Of a stretch of 64,000 nucleotides of DNA, positions 36,852 to 51,000 are shown piece by piece. The stretch's first letter is position 1. Each line of letters starts with the position of its first letter. The notes under the pieces are model-generated. The model was not told where the DNA came from and did not search any database. It worked only from the letters and a program-made list of their open reading frames with translations. The translations under genes and the position numbers were made by a program. Origin of the DNA: Auanema rhodensis (lineage: Eukaryota; Nematoda; Chromadorea; Rhabditida; Rhabditidae); contig OZ059899.1 of NCBI GenBank assembly GCA_964057225.1, forward strand, positions 10,230,001 through 10,294,000, in the 5' to 3' direction.

Positions 36852-39321
36852 ACTGATCCTGATTTCTCTATGATTACATAAAACTCTCGTTTGATATAAA
36901 AAAAGAAGAGGAATAACGTTTCCAGGATGTCAATGATATCGAATCTAGTGATATTGTAGAAAAATGTAATGTCAGCTCCATAGGTTTTCTCTTAATTTCT
37001 CTCATCACATTTGTCTTAGTTTTTTTTCTCATAAGAGTTTCTGAAATCTTAGGTGAACAAGGCCGTATATATTTTTTTCTGGAATTTGAAAACATTTGGG
37101 ATGGAAATTAGAAGGAAAAGAACTAGTTTTTCCTACTTTAAAACAAACAATAAGAAATAAAATAAAAAAGATTGTTAGATATCCAATTTAAACTTATACA
37201 TTTACTTTGATAAAGAGCCTATTAGTTTGAAATTTTATGTCTTACAGTTCTCCAACAGAACAGACTGATCCTGATTTCTCTATGATTACATAAAACTCTC
37301 GTTTGATATAAAAAAAGAAGAGGAATAACGTTTCCAGGATGTCAATGATATCGAATCTAGTGATATTGTAGAAAAATGTAATGTCAGCTCCATAGGTTTT
37401 CTCTTAATTTCTCTCATCACAATTGTCTTAGTTTTTTTTCTCATAAGAGTTTCTGAAATCTTAGGTGAACAAGGCCGTATATATTTTTTTCTGGAATTCG
37501 AAAGCATTTGGGATGGAAATTATAAAGAAAAGAACTAGTTTTTCCTATTTTAAAACAAACAAAAAAAAATAAAATGAAAAAGATTGTTAGATATCCAATT
37601 TAAACTTATACATTTACTTCGATAAAGAGCCTATTAGTTTGAAATTTTATGTCTTACAGTTCTCCAACAGAACAGACTGATCCTGATTTCTCTATGATTA
37701 CATAAAACTCTCGTTTGATATAAAAAAAGAAGAGGAATAACGTTTCCAGGATGTCAATGATATCGAATCTAGTGATATTGTAAAAAAATGTAATGTCAGC
37801 TCCATAGGTTTTCTCTCAATTTCTCTCATCACAATTGTCTTAGTTTTTTTTCTCATAAGAGTTTCTGAAATCTTAGGTGAACAAGGCCGTGTATATTTTT
37901 TTCTGGAAATCGAAAGCATTTGGGATGGAAATTAGAAAGAAAAGAACTAGTTTTTCCTATTTTAAAACAAACAAAAAAAAATAAAATAAAAAAGATTGTT
38001 AGATATCCAATTTAAACTCATACATTTACTTTGATAAAGAGCCTATTAGTTTGAAATTTTATGTCTTACAGTTCTCCAACAGAACAGACTGATCCTGATT
38101 TCTCTATGATTACATAAAACTCTCGTTTGATATAAAAAAGAAGAGGAATAACGTTTCCAGGATGTCAATGATATCGAATCTAGTGATATTGTAAAAAAAT
38201 GTAATGTCAGCTCCATAGGTTTTCTCTTACTTTCTCTCATCACAATTGTCTTAGTTTTTTTTCTCATAAGAGTTTCTGAAATCTTAGGTGAACAAGGCCG
38301 TATATATTTTTTTCTGGAATTCGAAAACATTTGGGATGGAAATTAGAAGAAAAAGAACTAGTTTTTCCTACTTTAAAACAAACAATAAGAAATAAAATAA
38401 AAAAGATTGTTAGATATCCAATTTAAACTTATACATTTACTTTGATAAAGAGCCTATTAGTTTGAAATTTTATGTCTTACAGTTCTCCAACAGAACAGAC
38501 TGATCCTGATTTCTCTATGATTACATAAAACTCTCGTTTGATATAAAAAAGAAGAGGAATAACGTTTCCAGGATGTCAATGATATCGAATCTAGTGATAT
38601 TGTAGAAAAATGTAATGTCAGCTCCATAGGTTTTCTCTTAATTTCTCTCATCACAATTGTCTTAGTTTTTTTTCTCATAAGAGTTTCTGAAATCTTAGGT
38701 GAACAAGGCCGTATATATATTTTCCTGGAATTCGAAAGCATTTGGGATGGAAATTAGAAAGAAAAGAACTAGTTTTTCCTATTTTAAAACAAACAAAAAA
38801 AAATAAAATGAAAAAGATTGTTAGATATCCAATTTAAACTTATACATTTACTTCGATAAAGAGCCTATTAGTTTGAAATTTTATGTCTTACAGTTCTCCA
38901 ACAGAACAGACTGATCCTGATTTCTCTATGATTACATAAAACTCTCGTTTGATATAAAAAAAGAAGAGGAATAACGTTTCCAGGATGTCAATGATATCGA
39001 ATCTAGTGATATTGTAAAAAAATGTAATGTCAGCTCCATAGGTTTTCTCTTAATTTCTCTCATCACAATTGTCTTAGTTTTTTCTCTCATAAGAGTTTCT
39101 GAAATCTTAGGTGAACAAGGCCGTATATATTTTTTTCTGGAATTCGAAAGCATTTGGGATGGAAATTAGAAAGAAAAGAACTAGTTTTTCCTACTTTAAA
39201 ACAAACAATAAGAAATAAAATAAAAAAGATTGTTAGATATCCAATTTAAACTTATACATTTACTTTGATAAAGAGCCTATTAGTTTGAAATTTTATGTCT
39301 TACAGTTCTCCAACAGAACAG
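36852..39321 (+). repeat. Higher-order repeat C, copy 2 (six S monomers, 2,470 bp)
   Basis: This is a direct repeat of 34383-36851. Visible private changes include CACATTTGTC near 37008 and CTCTTACTTTC near 38228. Confidence 0.88.
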
Positions 39322-40765
39322 ACTGATCCTGATTTCTCTATGATTACATAAAACTCTCGTTTGATATAAAAAAAGAAGAGGAATAACGTTTCCAGGATGT
39401 CAATGATATCGAATCTAGTGATATTGTAGAAAAATGTAATGTCAGCTCCATAGGTTTTCTCTTAATTTCTCTCATCACAATTGTCTTAGTTTTTTTTCTC
39501 ATTAGAGTTTCTGAAATCTTAGGTGAACAAGGCCGTATATATTTTTTTCTAGAATTCGAAAGCATTTGGGATGGACATTAGAAGTAAAAGAACTAGTTTT
39601 TCCTACTTTAAAACAAACAAAAAAAATAAAATGAAAAAGATTGTTAGATATCCAATTTAAACTTATACATTTACTTCGATAAAGAGCCTATTAGTTTGAA
39701 ATTTTATGTCTTACAGTTCTCCAACAGAACAGACTGATCCTGATTTCTCTATGATTATATAAAACTCTCGTTTGATATAAAAAAAGAAGAGGAATAACGT
39801 TTCCAGGATGTCAATGATATCGAATCTAGTGATATTGTAGAAAAATGTAATGTCAGCTCCATAGGTTTTCTCTTAATTTCTCTCATCACAATTGTCTTAG
39901 TTTTTTTTCTCATAAGAGTTTCTGAAATCTTAGGTGAACAAGGCCGTATATATTTTTTTCTGGAATTCGAAAGCATTTGGGATGGAAATTAGAAAGAAAA
40001 GAACTAGTTTTTCCTACTTTAAAACAAACAATAAGAAATAAAATAAAAAAGATTGTTAGATATCCAATTTAAACTTATACATTTACTTCGATAAAGAGCC
40101 TATTAGTTCGAAATTTTATGTCTTACAGTTCTCCAACAGAACAGACTGATCCTGATTTCTCTATGATTATATAAAACTCTCGTTTGATATAAAAAAAGAA
40201 GAGGAATAACGTTTCCAGGATGTCAATGATATCGAATCTAGTGATATTGTAGAAAAATGTAATGTCAGCTCCATAGGTTTTCTCTTAATTTCTCTCATCA
40301 CAATTGTCTTAGTTTTTTTTCTCATAAGAGTTTCTGAAATCTTAGGTGAACAAGGCCGTATATATTTTTTTCTGGAATTCGAAAGCATTTGGGATGGAAA
40401 TTAGAAAGAAAAGAACTAGTTTTTCCTACTTTAAAACAAACAATAAGAAATAAAATAAAAAAGATTGTTAGATATCCAATTTAAACTTATACATTTACTT
40501 CGATAAAGAGCCTATTAGTTTGAAATTTTATGTCTTACAGTTCTCCAACAGAACAGACTGATCCTGATTTCTCTATGATTACATAAAACTCTCGTTTGAT
40601 ATAAAAAAAGAAGAGGAATAACGTTTCCAGGATGTCAATGATATCGAATCTAGTGATATTGTAGAAAAATGTAATGTCAGCTCCATAGGTTTTCTCTTAA
40701 TTTCTCTCATCACAATTGTCTTAGTTTTTTTTCTCATAAGAGTTTCTGAAATCTTAGGTGAACAA

Positions 40766-40838
40766 GGCCGCGTGGCGCAATGGATAACGCGTCTGCCTAC
40801 GGAGCAGAAGATTGTAGGTTCGAATCCTGCCGTGGTCG
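40766..40838 (+). tRNA. tRNA-Arg(ACG), copy 21 (L2 monomer)
   Basis: This copy is identical to the reference. The T7 terminator is at 40843-40849. It is an isolated tRNA with 21 S monomers upstream and 8 downstream. Confidence 0.96.
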
Positions 40839-41165
40839 TAAATTTTTTTCATTTCACTTGTCATTTACAAAAATTAAATTTATCTTCTTCAACGATTATT
40901 TTTGCAATGTGTCATAAAAATTTCACAGTTGAACAAAAAGTTTTTTGAGAATTTTTTTTGTTGTCAACATATATATTTTCCTGGAATTCGAAAGCATTTG
41001 GGATGGAAATTAGAAAGAAAAGAACTAGTTTTTCCTATTTTAAAACAAACAAAAAAAAATAAAATGAAAAAGATTGTTAGATATCCAATTTAAACTTATA
41101 CATTTACTTCGATAAAGAGCCTATTAGTTTGAAATTTTATGTCTTACAGTTCTCCAACAGAACAG

Positions 41166-44100
41166 ACTGATCCTGATTTCTCTATGATTACATAAAACTC
41201 TCGTTTGATATACAAAAAGGAGAGGAATAACGTGTCCAGGATATCAATGATATCGAATCTAGTGATATTGTAGAAAAATGTAATGTCAGCTCCATAGGTT
41301 TTCTCTTAATTTCTCTCATCACAATTGTCTTAGTTTTTTTTCTCATAAGAGTTTCTGAAATCTTAGGTGAACAAGGCCGTATATATTTTTTTCTGGAATT
41401 CGAAAGCATTTGGGATGGATATTAGAAGGAAAAGAACTAGTTTTTCCTACTTTAAAACAAACAATAAGAAATAAAATAAAAAAGATTGTTAGATATCCAA
41501 TTTAAACTTATACATTTACTTTGATAAAGAGCCTATTAGTTTGAAATTTTATGTCTTACAGTTCTCCAACAGAACAGACTGATCCTGATTTCTCTATGAT
41601 TACATAAAACTCTCGTTTGATATAAAAAAAGAAGAGGAATAACGTTTCCAGGATGTCAATGATATCGAATCTAGTGATATTGTAGAAAAATGTAATGTCA
41701 GCTCCATAGGTTTTCTCTTAATTTCTCTCATCACAATTGTCTTAGTTTTTTTTCTCATTAGAGTTTCTGAAATCTTAGGTGAACAAGGCCGTATATATTT
41801 TTTTCTAGAATTCGAAAGCATTTGGGATGGACATTAGAAGTAAAAGAACTAGTTTTTCCTACTTTAAAACAAACAAAAAAAATAAAATGAAAAAGATTGT
41901 TAGATATCCAATTTAAACTTATACATTTACTTCGATAAAGAGCCTATTAGTTTGAAATTTTATGTCTTACAGTTCTCCAACAGAACAGACTGATCCTGAT
42001 TTCTCTATGATTACATAAAACTCTCGTTTGATATAAAAAAAGAAGAGGAATAACGTTTCCAGGATGTCAATGATATCGAATCTAGTGATATTGTAAAAAA
42101 ATGTAATGTCAGCTCCATAAGTTTTCTCTTAATTTCTCTCATCACAATTGTCTTAGTTTTTTTTCTCATAAGAGTTTCTGAAATCTTAGGTGAACAAGGC
42201 CGTATATATTTTTTTCTGGAATTCGAAAGCATTTGGGATGGAAATTAGAAAGAAAAGAACTAGTTTTTCCTACTTTAAAACAAACAATAAGAAATAAAAT
42301 AAAAAAGATTGTTAGATATCCAATTTAAACTTATACATTTACTTCGATAAAGAGCCTATTAGTTCGAAATTTTATGTCTTACAGTTCTCCAACAGAACAG
42401 ACTGATCCTGATTTCTCTATGATTATATAAAACTCTCGTTTGATATAAAAAAAGAAGAGGAATAACGTTTCCAGGATGTCAATGATATCGAATCTAGTGA
42501 TATTGTAGAAAAATGTAATGTCAGCTCCATAGGTTTTCTCTTAATTTCTCTCATCACAATTGTCTTAGTTTTTTTTCTCATAAGAGTTTCTGAAATCTTA
42601 GGTGAACAAGGCCGTATATATTTTTTTCTGGAATTCGAAAGCATTTGGGATGGAAATTAGAAAGAAAAGAACTAGTTTTTCCTACTTTAAAACAAACAAT
42701 AAGAAATAAAATAAAAAAGATTGTTAGATATCCAATTTAAACTTATACATTTACTTCGATAAAGAGCCTATTAGTTTGAAATTTTATGTCTTACAGTTCT
42801 CCAACAGAACAGACTGATCCTGATTTCTCTATGATTACATAAAACTCTCGTTTGATATAAAAAAAGAAGAGGAATAACGTTTCCAGGATGTCAATGATAT
42901 CGAATCTAGTGATATTGTAGAAAAATGTAATGTCAGCTCCATAGGTTTTCTCTTAATTTCTCTCATCACAATTGTCTTAGTTTTTTTTCTCATAAGAGTT
43001 TCTGAAATCTTAGGTGAACAAGGCCGTATATATTTTTTTCTGGAATTCGAAAGCATTTGGGATGGAAATTAGAAAGAAAAGAACTAGTTTTTCCTACTTT
43101 AAAACAAACAATAAGAAATAAAATAAAAAAGATTGTTAGATATCCAATTTAAACTTATACATTTACTTCGATAAAGAGCCTATTAGTTTGAAATTTTATG
43201 TCTTACAGTTCTCCAACAGAACAGACTGATCCTGATTTCTCTATGATTACATAAAATTCTCGTTTGATATAAAAAAAGAAGAGGAATAACGTTTCCAGGA
43301 TGTCAATGATATCGAATCTAGTGATATTGTAAAAAAATGTAATGTCAGCTCCATAGGTTTTCTCTTAATTTCTCTCATCACAATTGTCTTAGTTTTTTTT
43401 CTCATAAGAGTTTCTGAAATCTTAGGTGAACAAGGCCGTATATATTTTTTTCTGGAATTCGAAAGCATTTGGGATGGAAATTAGAAAGAAAAGAACTAGT
43501 TTTTCCTACTTTAAAACGAACAATAAGAAATAAAATAAAAAAGATTGTTAGATATCCAATTTAAACTTATACATTTACTTCGATAAAGAGCCTATTAGTT
43601 TGAAATTTTATGTCTTACAGTTCTCCAACAGAACAGACTGATCCTGATTTCTCTATGATTACATAAAACTCTCGTTTGATATAAAAAAAGAAGAGGAATA
43701 ACGTTTCCAGGATGTCAATGATATCGAATCTAGTGATATTGTAGAAAAATGTAATGTCAGCTCCATAGGTTTTCTCTTAATTTCTCTCATCACAATTGTC
43801 TTAGTTTTTTTTCTCATAAGAGTTTCTGAAATCTTAGGTGAACAAGGCCGTATATATTTTTTTCTGGAATTCGAAAGCATTTGGGATGGAAATTAGAAAG
43901 AAAAGAACTAGTTTTTCCTACTTTAAAACAAACAATAAGAAATAAAAAAAAAAAGATTGTTAAATATCCAATTTAAACTTATACATTTACTTCGATAAAG
44001 AGCCTATTAGTTTGAAATTTTATGTCTTACAGTTCTCCAACAGAACAGACTGATCCTGATTTCTCTATGATTACATAAAACTCTCGTTTGATATACAAAA

Positions 44101-44460
44101 AGGAGAGGAATAACGTTTCCAGGATGTCAATGATATCGAATCTAGTGATATTGTAGAAAAATGTAATGTCAGCTCCATAGGTTTTCTCTTAATTTCTCTC
44201 ATCACAATTGTCTTAGTTTTTTTTCTCATAAGAGTTTCTGAAATCTTAGGTGAACAAGGCCGTATATATTTTTTTCTGGAATTCGAAAGCATTTGGGATG
44301 GAAATTAGAAAGAAAAGAACTAGTTTTTCCTACTTTAAAACAAACAATAAGAAATAAAATAAAAAAGATTGTTAGATATCCAATTTAAACTTATACATTT
44401 ACTTCGATAAAGAGCCTATTAGTTTGAAATTTTATGTCTTACAGTTCTCCAACAGAACAG
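41166..44460 (+). repeat. Run of eight S monomers
   Basis: Only S monomers lie between the two isolated L2 tRNA monomers. The first two (GTGTCC type, then CTCATTAG type) repeat the order that follows the L2 monomers at 2234, 12055 and 44461. This suggests an L2-S-S cassette. Confidence 0.9.
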
Positions 44461-44669
44461 ACTGATCCTGATTTCTCTATGATTACATAAAACTCTCGTT
44501 TGATATAAAAAAAGAAGAGGAATAACGTTTCCAGGATGTCAATGATATCGAATCTAGTGATATTGTAGAAAAATGTAATGTCAGCTCCATAGGTTTTCTC
44601 TTAATTTCTCTCATCACAATTGTCTTAGTTTTTTTTCTCATAAGAGTTTCTGAAATCTTAGGTGAACAA

Positions 44670-44742
44670 GGCCGCGTGGCGCAATGGATAACGCGTCTGC
44701 CTACGGAGCAGAAGATTGTAGGTTCGAATCCTGCCGTGGTCG
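44670..44742 (+). tRNA. tRNA-Arg(ACG), copy 22 (L2 monomer)
   Basis: This copy is identical to the reference. The T7 terminator is at 44747-44753. It is isolated between runs of 8 and 18 S monomers. Confidence 0.96.
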
Positions 44743-45069
44743 TAAATTTTTTTCATTTCACTTGTCATTTACAAAAATTAAATTTATCTTCTTCAACGAT
44801 TATTTTTGCAATGTGTCATAAAAATTTCACAGTTGAACAAAAAGTTTTTTGAGAATTTTTTTTGTTGTCAACATATATATTTTCCTGGAATTCGAAAGCA
44901 TTTGGGATGGAAATTAGAAAGAAAAGAACTAGTTTTTCCTATTTTAAAACAAACAAAAAAAAATAAAATGAAAAATATTGTTAGATATCCAATTTAAACT
45001 TATACATTTACTTCGATAAAGAGCCTATTAGTTTGAAATTTTATGTCTTACAGTTCTCCAACAGAACAG

Positions 45070-48000
45070 ACTGATCCTGATTTCTCTATGATTACATAAA
45101 ACTCTCGTTTGATATACAAAAAGGAGAGGAATAACGTGTCCAGGATATCAATGATATCGAATCTAGTGATATTGTAGAAAAATGTAATGTCAGCTCCATA
45201 GGTTTTCTCTTAATTTCTCTCATCACAATTGTCTTAGTTTTTTTTCTCATAAGAGTTTCTGAAATCTTAGGTGAACAAGGCCGTATATATTTTTTTCTGG
45301 AATTCGAAAGCATTTGGGATGGATATTAGAAGGAAAAGAACTAGTTTTTCCTACTTTAAAACAAACAATAAGAAATAAAATAAAAAAGATTGTTAGATAT
45401 CCAATTTAAACTTATACATTTACTTTGATAAAGAGCCTATTAGTTTGAAATTTTATGTCTTACAGTTCTCCAACAGAACAGACTGATCCTGATTTCTCTA
45501 TGATTACATAAAACTCTCGTTTGATATAAAAAAAGAAGAGGAATAACGTTTCCAGGATGTCAATGATATCGAATCTAGTGATATTGTAGAAAAATGTAAT
45601 GTCAGCTCCATAGGTTTTCTCTTAATTTCTCTCATCACAATTGTCTTAGTTTTTTTTCTCATTAGAGTTTCTGAAATCTTAGGTGAACAAGGCCGTATAT
45701 ATTTTTTTCTAGAATTCGAAAGCATTTGGGATGGACATTAGAAGTAAAAGAACTAGTTTTTCTTACTTTAAAACAAACAAAAAAAAAGAAAATGAAAAAG
45801 ATTGTTAGATATCCAATTTAAACTTATACATTTACTTCGATAAAGAGCCTATTAGTTTGAAATTTTATGTCTTACAGTTCTCCAACAGAACAGACTGATC
45901 CTGATTTCTCTATGATTACATAAAACTCTCGTTTGATATAAAAAAAGAAGAGGAATAACGTTTCCAGGATGTCAATGATATCGAATCTAGTGATATTGTG
46001 AAAAAATGTAATGTCAGCTCCATAAGTTTTCTCTTAATTTCTCTCATCACAATTGTCTTAGTTTTTTTTCTCATAAGAGTTTCTGAAATCTTAGTTAAAC
46101 AAGGCCGTATATATTTTTTTCTGGAATTCGAAAGCATTTGGGATGGAAATTAGAAAGAAAAGAACTAGTTTTTCCTACTTTAAAACATACAATAAGAAAT
46201 AAAATAAAAAAGATTGTTAGATATCCAATTTAAACTTATACATTTACTTCGATAAAGAGCCTATTAGTTTGAAATTTTATGTCTTACAGTTCTCCAACAG
46301 AACAGACTGATCCTGATTTCTCTATGATTACATAAAACTCTCGTTTGATATACAAAAAGGAGAGGAATAACGTTTCCAGGATATCAATGATATCGAATCT
46401 AGTGATATTGTAGAAAAATGTAATGTCAGCTCCATAGTTTTTCTCTTAATTTCTCTCATCACAATAGTCTTATTTTTTTTTCATAAGAGTTTCTGAAATC
46501 TTAGTTGAACAAGGCCGTATATATTTTTTTCTGGAATTCGAAAGCATTTGGGATGGAAATTAGAAAGAAAAGAACTAGTTTTTCCTACTTTAAAACAAAC
46601 AATAAGAAATAAAATAAAAAAGATTGTTAGATATCCAATTTAAACTTATACATTTACTTCGATAAAGAGCCTATTAGTTTGAAATTTTATGTCTTACAGT
46701 TCTCCAACAGAACAGACTGATCCTGATTTCTCTATGATTATATAAAACTCTCGTTTGATATACAAAAAGGAGAGGAATAACGTTTCCAGGATATCAATGA
46801 TATCGAATCTAGTGATATTGTAGAAAAATGTAATGTCAGCTCCATAGTTTTTCTCTTAATTTCTCTCATCACAATAGTCTTATTTTTTTCTCATAAGAGT
46901 TTCTGAAATCTTAGGTGAACAAGGCCGTATATATTTTTTTCTGGAATTCGAAAGCATTTGGGATGGATATTAGAAGGAAAAGAACTAGTTTTTCCTACTT
47001 TAAAACAAACAATAAGAAATAAAATAAAAAAGATTGTTAGATATCCAATTTAAACTTATACATTTACTTTGATAAAGAGCCTATTAGTTTGAAATTTTAT
47101 GTCTTACAGTTCTCCAACAGAACAGACTGATCCTGATTTCTCTATGATTACATAAAACTCTCGTTTGATATAAAAAAAGAAGAGGAATAACGTTTCCAGG
47201 ATGTCAATGATATCGAATCTAGTGATATTGTAGAAAAATGTAATGTCAGCTCCATAGGTTTTCTCTTAATTTCTCTCATCACAATTGTCTTAGTTTTTTT
47301 TCTCATTAGAGTTTCTGAAATCTTAGGTGAACAAGGCCGTATATATTTTTTTCTAGAATTCGAAAGCATTTGGGATGGACATTAGAAGTAAAAGAACTAG
47401 TTTTTCTTACTTTAAAACAAACAAAAAAAAAGAAAATGAAAAAGATTGTTAGATATCCAATTTAAACTTATACATTTACTTCGATAAAGAGCCTATTAGT
47501 TTGAAATTTTATGTCTTACAGTTCTCCAACAGAACAGACTGATCCTGATTTCTCTATGATTACATAAAACTCTCGTTTGATATAAAAAAAGAAGAGGAAT
47601 AACGTTTCCAGGATGTCAATGATATCGAATCTAGTGATATTGTGAAAAAATGTAATGTCAGCTCCATAAGTTTTCTCTTAATTTCTCTCATCACAATTGT
47701 CTTAGTTTTTTTTCTCATAAGAGTTTCTGAAATCTTAGTTAAACAAGGCCGTATATATTTTTTTCTGGAATTCGAAAGCATTTGGGATGGAAATTAGAAA
47801 GAAAAGAACTAGTTTTTCCTACTTTAAAACATACAATAAGAAATAAAATAAAAAAGATTGTTAGATATCCAATTTAAACTTATACATTTACTTCGATAAA
47901 GAGCCTATTAGTTTGAAATTTTATGTCTTACAGTTCTCCAACAGAACAGACTGATCCTGATTTCTCTATGATTACATAAAACTCTCGTTTGATATACAAA

Positions 48001-51000
48001 AAGGAGAGGAATAACGTTTCCAGGATATCAATGATATCGAATCTAGTGATATTGTAGAAAAATGTAATGTCAGCTCCATAGTTTTTCTCTTAATTTCTCT
48101 CATCACAATAGTCTTATTTTTTTTTCATAAGAGTTTCTGAAATCTTAGTTGAACAAGGCCGTATATATTTTTTTCTGGAATTCGAAAGCATTTGGGATGG
48201 AAATTAGAAAGAAAAGAACTAGTTTTTCCTACTTTAAAACAAACAATAAGAAATAAAATAAAAAAGATTGTTAGATATCCAATTTAAACTTATACATTTA
48301 CTTCGATAAAGAGCCTATTAGTTTGAAATTTTATGTCTTACAGTTCTCCAACAGAACAGACTGATCCTGATTTCTCTATGATTATATAAAACTCTCGTTT
48401 GATATACAAAAAGGAGAGGAATAACGTTTCCAGGATATCAATGATATCGAATCTAGTGATATTGTAGAAAAATGTAATGTCAGCTCCATAGTTTTTCTCT
48501 TAATTTCTCTCATCACAATAGTCTTATTTTTTTTTCATGAGAGTTTCTGAAATCTTAGTTGAACAAGGCCGTATATATTTTTTTCTGGAATTCGAAAGCA
48601 TTTGGGATGGGTATTAGAAGGAAAAGAACTAGCTTTTCCTACTTTAAAACAAACAATAAGAAATAAAATAAAAAAGATTGTTAGATATCCAATTTAAACT
48701 TATACATTTACTTCGATAAAGAGCCTATTAGTTTGAAATTTTATGTCTTACAGTTCTCCAACAGAACAGACTGATCCTGATTTCTCTATGATTACATAAA
48801 ACTCTCGTTTGATATACAAAAAGGAGAGGAATAACGTGTCCAGGATATCAATGATATCGAATCTAGTGATATTGTAGAAAAATGTAATGTCAGCTCCATA
48901 GGTTTTCTCTTAATTTCTCTCATCACAATTGTCTTAGTTTTTTTTCTCATAAGAGTTTCTGAAATCTTAGGTGAACAAGGCCGTATATATTTTTTTCTGG
49001 AATTCGAAAGCATTTGGGATGGATATTAGAAGGAAAAGAACTAGTTTTTCCTACTTTAAAACAAACAATAAGAAATAAAATAAAAAAGATTGTTAGATAT
49101 CCAATTTAAACTTATACATTTACTTTGATAAAGAGCCTATTAGTTTGAAATTTTATGTCTTACAGTTCTCCAACAGAACAGACTGATCCTGATTTCTCTA
49201 TGATTACATAAAACTCTCGTTTGATATAAAAAAAGAAGAGGAATAACGTTTCCAGGATGTCAATGATATCGAATCTAGTGATATTGTAGAAAAATGTAAT
49301 GTCAGCTCCATAGGTTTTCTCTTAATTTCTCTCATCACAATTGTCTTAGTTTTTTTTCTCATTAGAGTTTCTGAAATCTTAGGTGAACAAGGCCGTATAT
49401 ATTTCTTTCTAGAATTCGAAAGCATTTGGGATGGACATTAGAAGTAAAAGAACTAGTTTTTCTTACTTTAAAACAAACAAAAAAAAAGAAAATGAAAAAG
49501 ATTGTTAGATATCCAATTTAAACTTATACATTTACTTCGATAAAGAGCCTATTAGTTTGAAATTTTATGTCTTACAGTTCTCCAACAGAACAGACTGATC
49601 CTGATTTCTCTATGATTACATAAAACTCTCGTTTGATATAAAAAAAGAAGAGGAATAACGTTTCCAGGATGTCAATGATATCGAATCTAGTGATATTGTG
49701 AAAAAATGTAATGTCAGCTCCATAAGTTTTCTCTTAATTTCTCTCATCACAATTGTCTTAGTTTTTTTTCTCATAAGAGTTTCTGAAATCTTAGTTAAAC
49801 AAGGCCGTATATATTTTTTTCTGGAATTCGAAAGCATTTGGGATGGAAATTAGAAAGAAAAGAACTAGTTTTTCCTACTTTAAAACATACAATAAGAAAT
49901 AAAATAAAAAAGATTGTTAGATATCCAATTTAAACTTATACATTTACTTCGATAAAGAGCCTATTAGTTTGAAATTTTATGTCTTACAGTTCTCCAACAG
50001 AACAGACTGATCCTGATTTCTCTATGATTACATAAAACTCTCGTTTGATATACAAAAAGGAGAGGAATAACGTTTCCAGGATATCAATGATATCGAATCT
50101 AGTGATATTGTAGAAAAATGTAATGTCAGCTCCATAGTTTTTCTCTTAATTTCTCTCATCACAATAGTCTTATTTTTTTTTCATAAGAGTTTCTGAAATC
50201 TTAGTTGAACAAGGCCGTATATATTTTTTTCTGGAATTCGAAAGCATTTGGGATGGAAATTAGAAAGAAAAGAACTAGTTTTTCCTACTTTAAAACAAAC
50301 AATAAGAAATAAAATAAAAAAGATTGTTAGATATCCAATTTAAACTTATACATTTACTTCGATAAAGAGCCTATTAGTTTGAAATTTTATGTCTTACAGT
50401 TCTCCAACAGAACAGACTGATCCTGATTTCTCTATGATTATATAAAACTCTCGTTTGATATACAAAAAGGAGAGGAATAACGTTTCCAGGATATCAATGA
50501 TATCGAATCTAGTGATATTGTAGAAAAATGTAATGTCAGCTCCATAGTTTTTCTCTTAATTTCTCTCATCACAATAGTCTTATTTTTTTCTCATAAGAGT
50601 TTCTGAAATCTTAGGTGAACAAGGCCGTATATATTTTTTTCTGGAATTCGAAAGCATTTGGGATGGATATTAGAAGGAAAAGAACTAGTTTTTCCTACTT
50701 TAAAACAAACAATAAGAAATAAAATAAAAAAGATTGTTAGATATCCAATTTAAACTTATACATTTACTTTGATAAAGAGCCTATTAGTTTGAAATTTTAT
50801 GTCTTACAGTTCTCCAACAGAACAGACTGATCCTGATTTCTCTATGATTACATAAAACTCTCGTTTGATATAAAAAAAGAAGAGGAATAACGTTTCCAGG
50901 ATGTCAATGATATCGAATCTAGTGATATTGTAGAAAAATGTAATGTCAGCTCCATAGGTTTTCTCTTAATTTCTCTCATCACAATTGTCTTAGTTTTTTT

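Larger units (their letters stand above)
31912..40556 (+). repeat. Run of 21 S monomers, longest tRNA-free stretch
   Basis: About 8.6 kb holds only S monomers. I find no tRNA and no other gene. Many of these monomers share the GAAAACATTTGGG variant with GAAGGAAAAG. Several have lost the EcoRI site, with GAATTT near 34201, 34612 and 37082, and GAAATC near 35436 and 37906. Confidence 0.9.
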
